Origin: Anagrus nilaparvatae
Lineage: Eukaryota; Arthropoda; Insecta; Hymenoptera; Mymaridae
Direction of reading: 5' to 3'
Length of the DNA stretch: 64,000 nt
Assembly (NCBI GenBank): GCA_022575985.1
Contig: JAKSXM010000007.1
Span: forward strand, 9,426,501 to 9,490,500
Made by a program: the position numbers and the translations under genes. The notes beneath the pieces were generated by a model. That model did not search any database and was not told where the DNA came from. It saw only the letters and a program-made list of their open reading frames with translations. Position 1 is the first letter of the stretch. Each line of letters opens with the position of its first letter. Shown here in pieces: positions 61,101 through 64,000 of the stretch.

Positions 61101-64000
61101 ATGCGAAATTCAAATTAAAAATTTTTACGAGGAAACATAAAATATAGCGGAGAGTTTATTACAAATATTCGTTTTTTTTTATTATAACGCAGAAAAATAT
61201 TTTTGATGTGTATAAAAATATTCGTACATACGTGATTAAATACACGTGGTGGTGTTTTTACGTCAGTTTATGATTTCATGGAAATTTATTTGACTTTCTG
61301 TTCGATATCCAACCATCGATTTTGTTTTTTTATGATTCACGTACACGTTTTTCAATGATTTTTTTCATATTACAGTGGGACTCTAGCCGGAAATGGGATA
61401 AAATATTAAAGTTTAATGGAATAGTACCTAAAAATTCATTCAATATTTCCACTTATTTTTTTTAATAAAAAAGTTTAAAATTAAAAAAATCCTGGATTTT
61501 AATAAAAGCTGGAAATTTAAATATAGTATAGTCTAGACAGTCAGATAACAATTAGACAGAAACGCACAAAAGTTAAATACAAATAAAATGTCGTCGCGTC
61601 GTGAGGAAGGAAAATCCAAAGTCCTGATGTTAATTAAATATTAGAAAATCCGTAAATAGTAAAAGAGATTTTAAGGTTAGATTCGGGTCAAATGTAATGA
61701 ATGTCAAATGTAACGCTTCAGTTTTTAAATTCATTAACTTACTCTTAACTGTTTTCAGATCTGTAAATTCCATTATAGATGGCTGATTAACAAAGTTAAA
61801 TATTTTAAAGCAAGTGTTTTATTTTGAAAATTTATACCTGTCGAGTAGTGTTTTACGTCGTTATAATTAAAATTTACAATTTTTCCCCCCGAAAAATTGA
61901 GTCTATTTTTAAAAAAAATAAATTTTTATCTACAAAATATTAAAATTTACCTTCGCCTTTGACCTTTTAATCGACTTTCAATAAAATAATTTAAAAAAAA
62001 AAGTTTAAATTAAATCTAAGTAATTGAAAAAATTTCAATTCCAATTCAATTCCAAAAATAAAATTTTATTGAAAATTCTCGATAAAATTTTAATACGTAA
62101 ATGATATAAAATTTATTTTTATTAAAAATTTAATCTTTAATTAAATCTTTTTTTAAAAATCAACAAAAAAATTAAAAAATTAATAATTTAACATAATTAT
62201 GAAGTTTTATAATTAACTTTGTTAAATTATGCAAAACCAGAAAAGGGTATAAGACTGACAGTTATAGTCTATCATTGTCTTTATATTAAAATCAATTAAT
62301 TAATATTGACATTTACAACTGTTAACCTGAAAGAGTCGCTAAGGGTGACTATCAGTTATTTTAGTCTAAATATTTGAGCCTCGATTTGAGCAGTAATGTA
62401 ATTTTGATATACTTTTCCATTATGATAATTCAAAATTATAATAAATTTTCAGTACAATAAATCTTGTCTAATACAGAATTAAGATAACCAGAAAAAACTT
62501 GTTGGTATAAAAAAATGAAGGCAAAAAAGGCAATATACTCCAGACGTTTTAGCTATGACTTTGCATGAATTTTTAGATAAATAAGAGACATGGTCATTGA
62601 ATCTTGTGTTTTTGAACTTATGCTGAATACGATTTTATTGATTTTTCAATCCAAAAATAGTAAAAAGAATAAATAGACAGTCTATTCATTATTTAGCAGA
62701 ACTTTCTTAAGCTTTACAAAAAAGTCGGGTTTCTAAGAGGATTCATCTTTACTTGTAAAATAGCTATTTGTTAAACAAGGTGAAAAAAGGATTTGATTTT
62801 TTAAAACAGTTTTATGCACGAGCGAGCGCAGATGGTATTGAAAGTAAAATTTCCGAAATTTTCTAGATTCTTTTTCACGTTGTTCCAAACATTGTTATGG
62901 TTTTTATTAACATAAAAAATGAGGTGAAAACAATGAATCGCCTGGTAGAAAATATATCTGAAATTTCACTCCAAAAAAGTGAATCAAACTTAGTTCATAC
63001 ATAAGTTGTCAAAATAGTATATTAAGTATCAAGGGCGCAAAAGTTTTGACACTAGCGTGTTCACGTTAGTGTCTAAAGTATTTCGCCCGTGGTGCCTACT
63101 CTATTTTTTGCCCTACTGGGCTTAAAACGCGTACTGAAATTTCGAAAAAAAATTTTACGTCCAGGCGGGCAAAACATAATTTTTTTTACTTTAATATTTT
63201 AGACTGCAAGACATTTAGACTCGACATTAGAATTAAAATTTTCAAAAATTTGATAAATTTGCTACTTAAAAAATTTAAATTTTTGATAAGTTGAAAAATT
63301 TTCCCAACTATCTAAAGTGAGTCTTTTTGGGGAAGGGGGGGGGGTATTGATAAAAAGGAGTCAAAAAGACTCAGAATAACTCGCAGAATAATTTCAATTC
63401 GAGGACTCGAGGGGGGAATTCCATTAATCTTACTTTAAATCAAAATAATTTGTGCTAAGTTGAACAATGATCATTTTAAAAAATATTTGTTTTTCTGAAA
63501 GACTTATTGAATGCAAAAACCAAGAATTTTTATCGAATTGATACTAAACCATGTATGACTTAACCCTTGCCTTAACGACACGTAACAGAAAGTTCTAACG
63601 TCTGGATTGTTATATATTCTTAAGAACTCATTAAATCAGAATAATTTTCAGATTAATTACTCTCTTTTAGCTATATTCCAGAAAAATATATATACCCTGT
63701 CTGAGTTTCTAAATTTGAATAAAGTAAAATACATCAAATAATAAATCTATCAATACACCCATTATCTGCATTTGAAGTTTATTTTAGAAACAGTACCTTA
63801 ATTCTCTCTCAATAAATCAATAAATTTAAAATGACCCAAGAAACCCAATAATAAATAAATTTCTAATTATTTCATGTCCAAAAAAAAAACAATAAATTAA
63901 AGCCATAACAAGAGTAACTAATTTTCTAACTGCAACAACAAAACAATCCCATAACATAGAGAAAGGGAGAATAGAAAATGAACATGTCAATTCTCTTGTA
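58101..64000. other. About 5.9 kb without a recognisable gene
   Basis: I found no coding frame with domain support, no tRNA or rRNA, and no clear inverted-repeat element. A few patches are richer in G+C and look less random: about 58200-58340, 60370-60450 and 63030-63180. They could be the 5' end or regulatory DNA of a gene beyond the window, or old repeats. Confidence 0.45.

Noticed and set aside
61588..61641. Short frame starting ATGTCGTCGCGTCGT that could be a first exon
   Set aside because: Only 17 codons, with no convincing donor at its end and no downstream exon in the window.

Overview
The window is AT-rich nuclear DNA from an animal, most likely an insect. Protein-coding genes are split by short GT-AG introns. 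Their products are typical insect or metazoan families, and the non-genic DNA is dominated by foldback and MITE-like elements. I cannot place the order securely from the sequence alone.

Layout. The left 40 kb is repeat-rich and holds one recognisable host gene: a minus-strand SLC17/MFS anion (phosphate/sialin-type) transporter with coding exons at 935-7258. Its first coding exon is missing locally; a phase-compatible candidate lies about 22.5 kb upstream at 29752-29770. Within this stretch are a non-LTR reverse-transcriptase relic (minus, 7690-8830) and a broken member of a dispersed 'HAFTGSDT' gene family (plus, 8870-11945). Each is split by a foldback element. There are also about a dozen further inverted-repeat elements, several nested in one another, and one pair of element copies that gives a filled and an empty insertion site.

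The right part (40.5-57 kb) is gene-dense and has six genes whose exons join in frame: survivin/BIRC5 (minus, 40509-41551), the ciliary WD40 protein CFAP52 (plus, 41984-47387), the ubiquitin-like autophagy protein ATG12 (minus, 47828-48380), proteasome lid subunit PSMD12/Rpn5 (plus, 49567-51204), a small two-span membrane protein with two PPxY motifs (minus, 52715-53396), and a type I membrane glycoprotein of PMEL/GPNMB/TMEM130-like architecture (plus, 54497-57025). Survivin and CFAP52 are head-to-head, CFAP52 and ATG12 converge, ATG12 and PSMD12 diverge, and the last two genes diverge from an interval carrying an overlapping CACGTG/TGACGTCA site. From 57 to 64 kb I see no gene.

The genes do not form one pathway; they are ordinary housekeeping, ciliary and membrane genes. 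I found no convincing new molecular system. The most unusual content is the mobile-element landscape: nested foldbacks, a dispersed palindrome family with a GATCGCA core, and a small element carrying a GC-rich 30-bp minisatellite.
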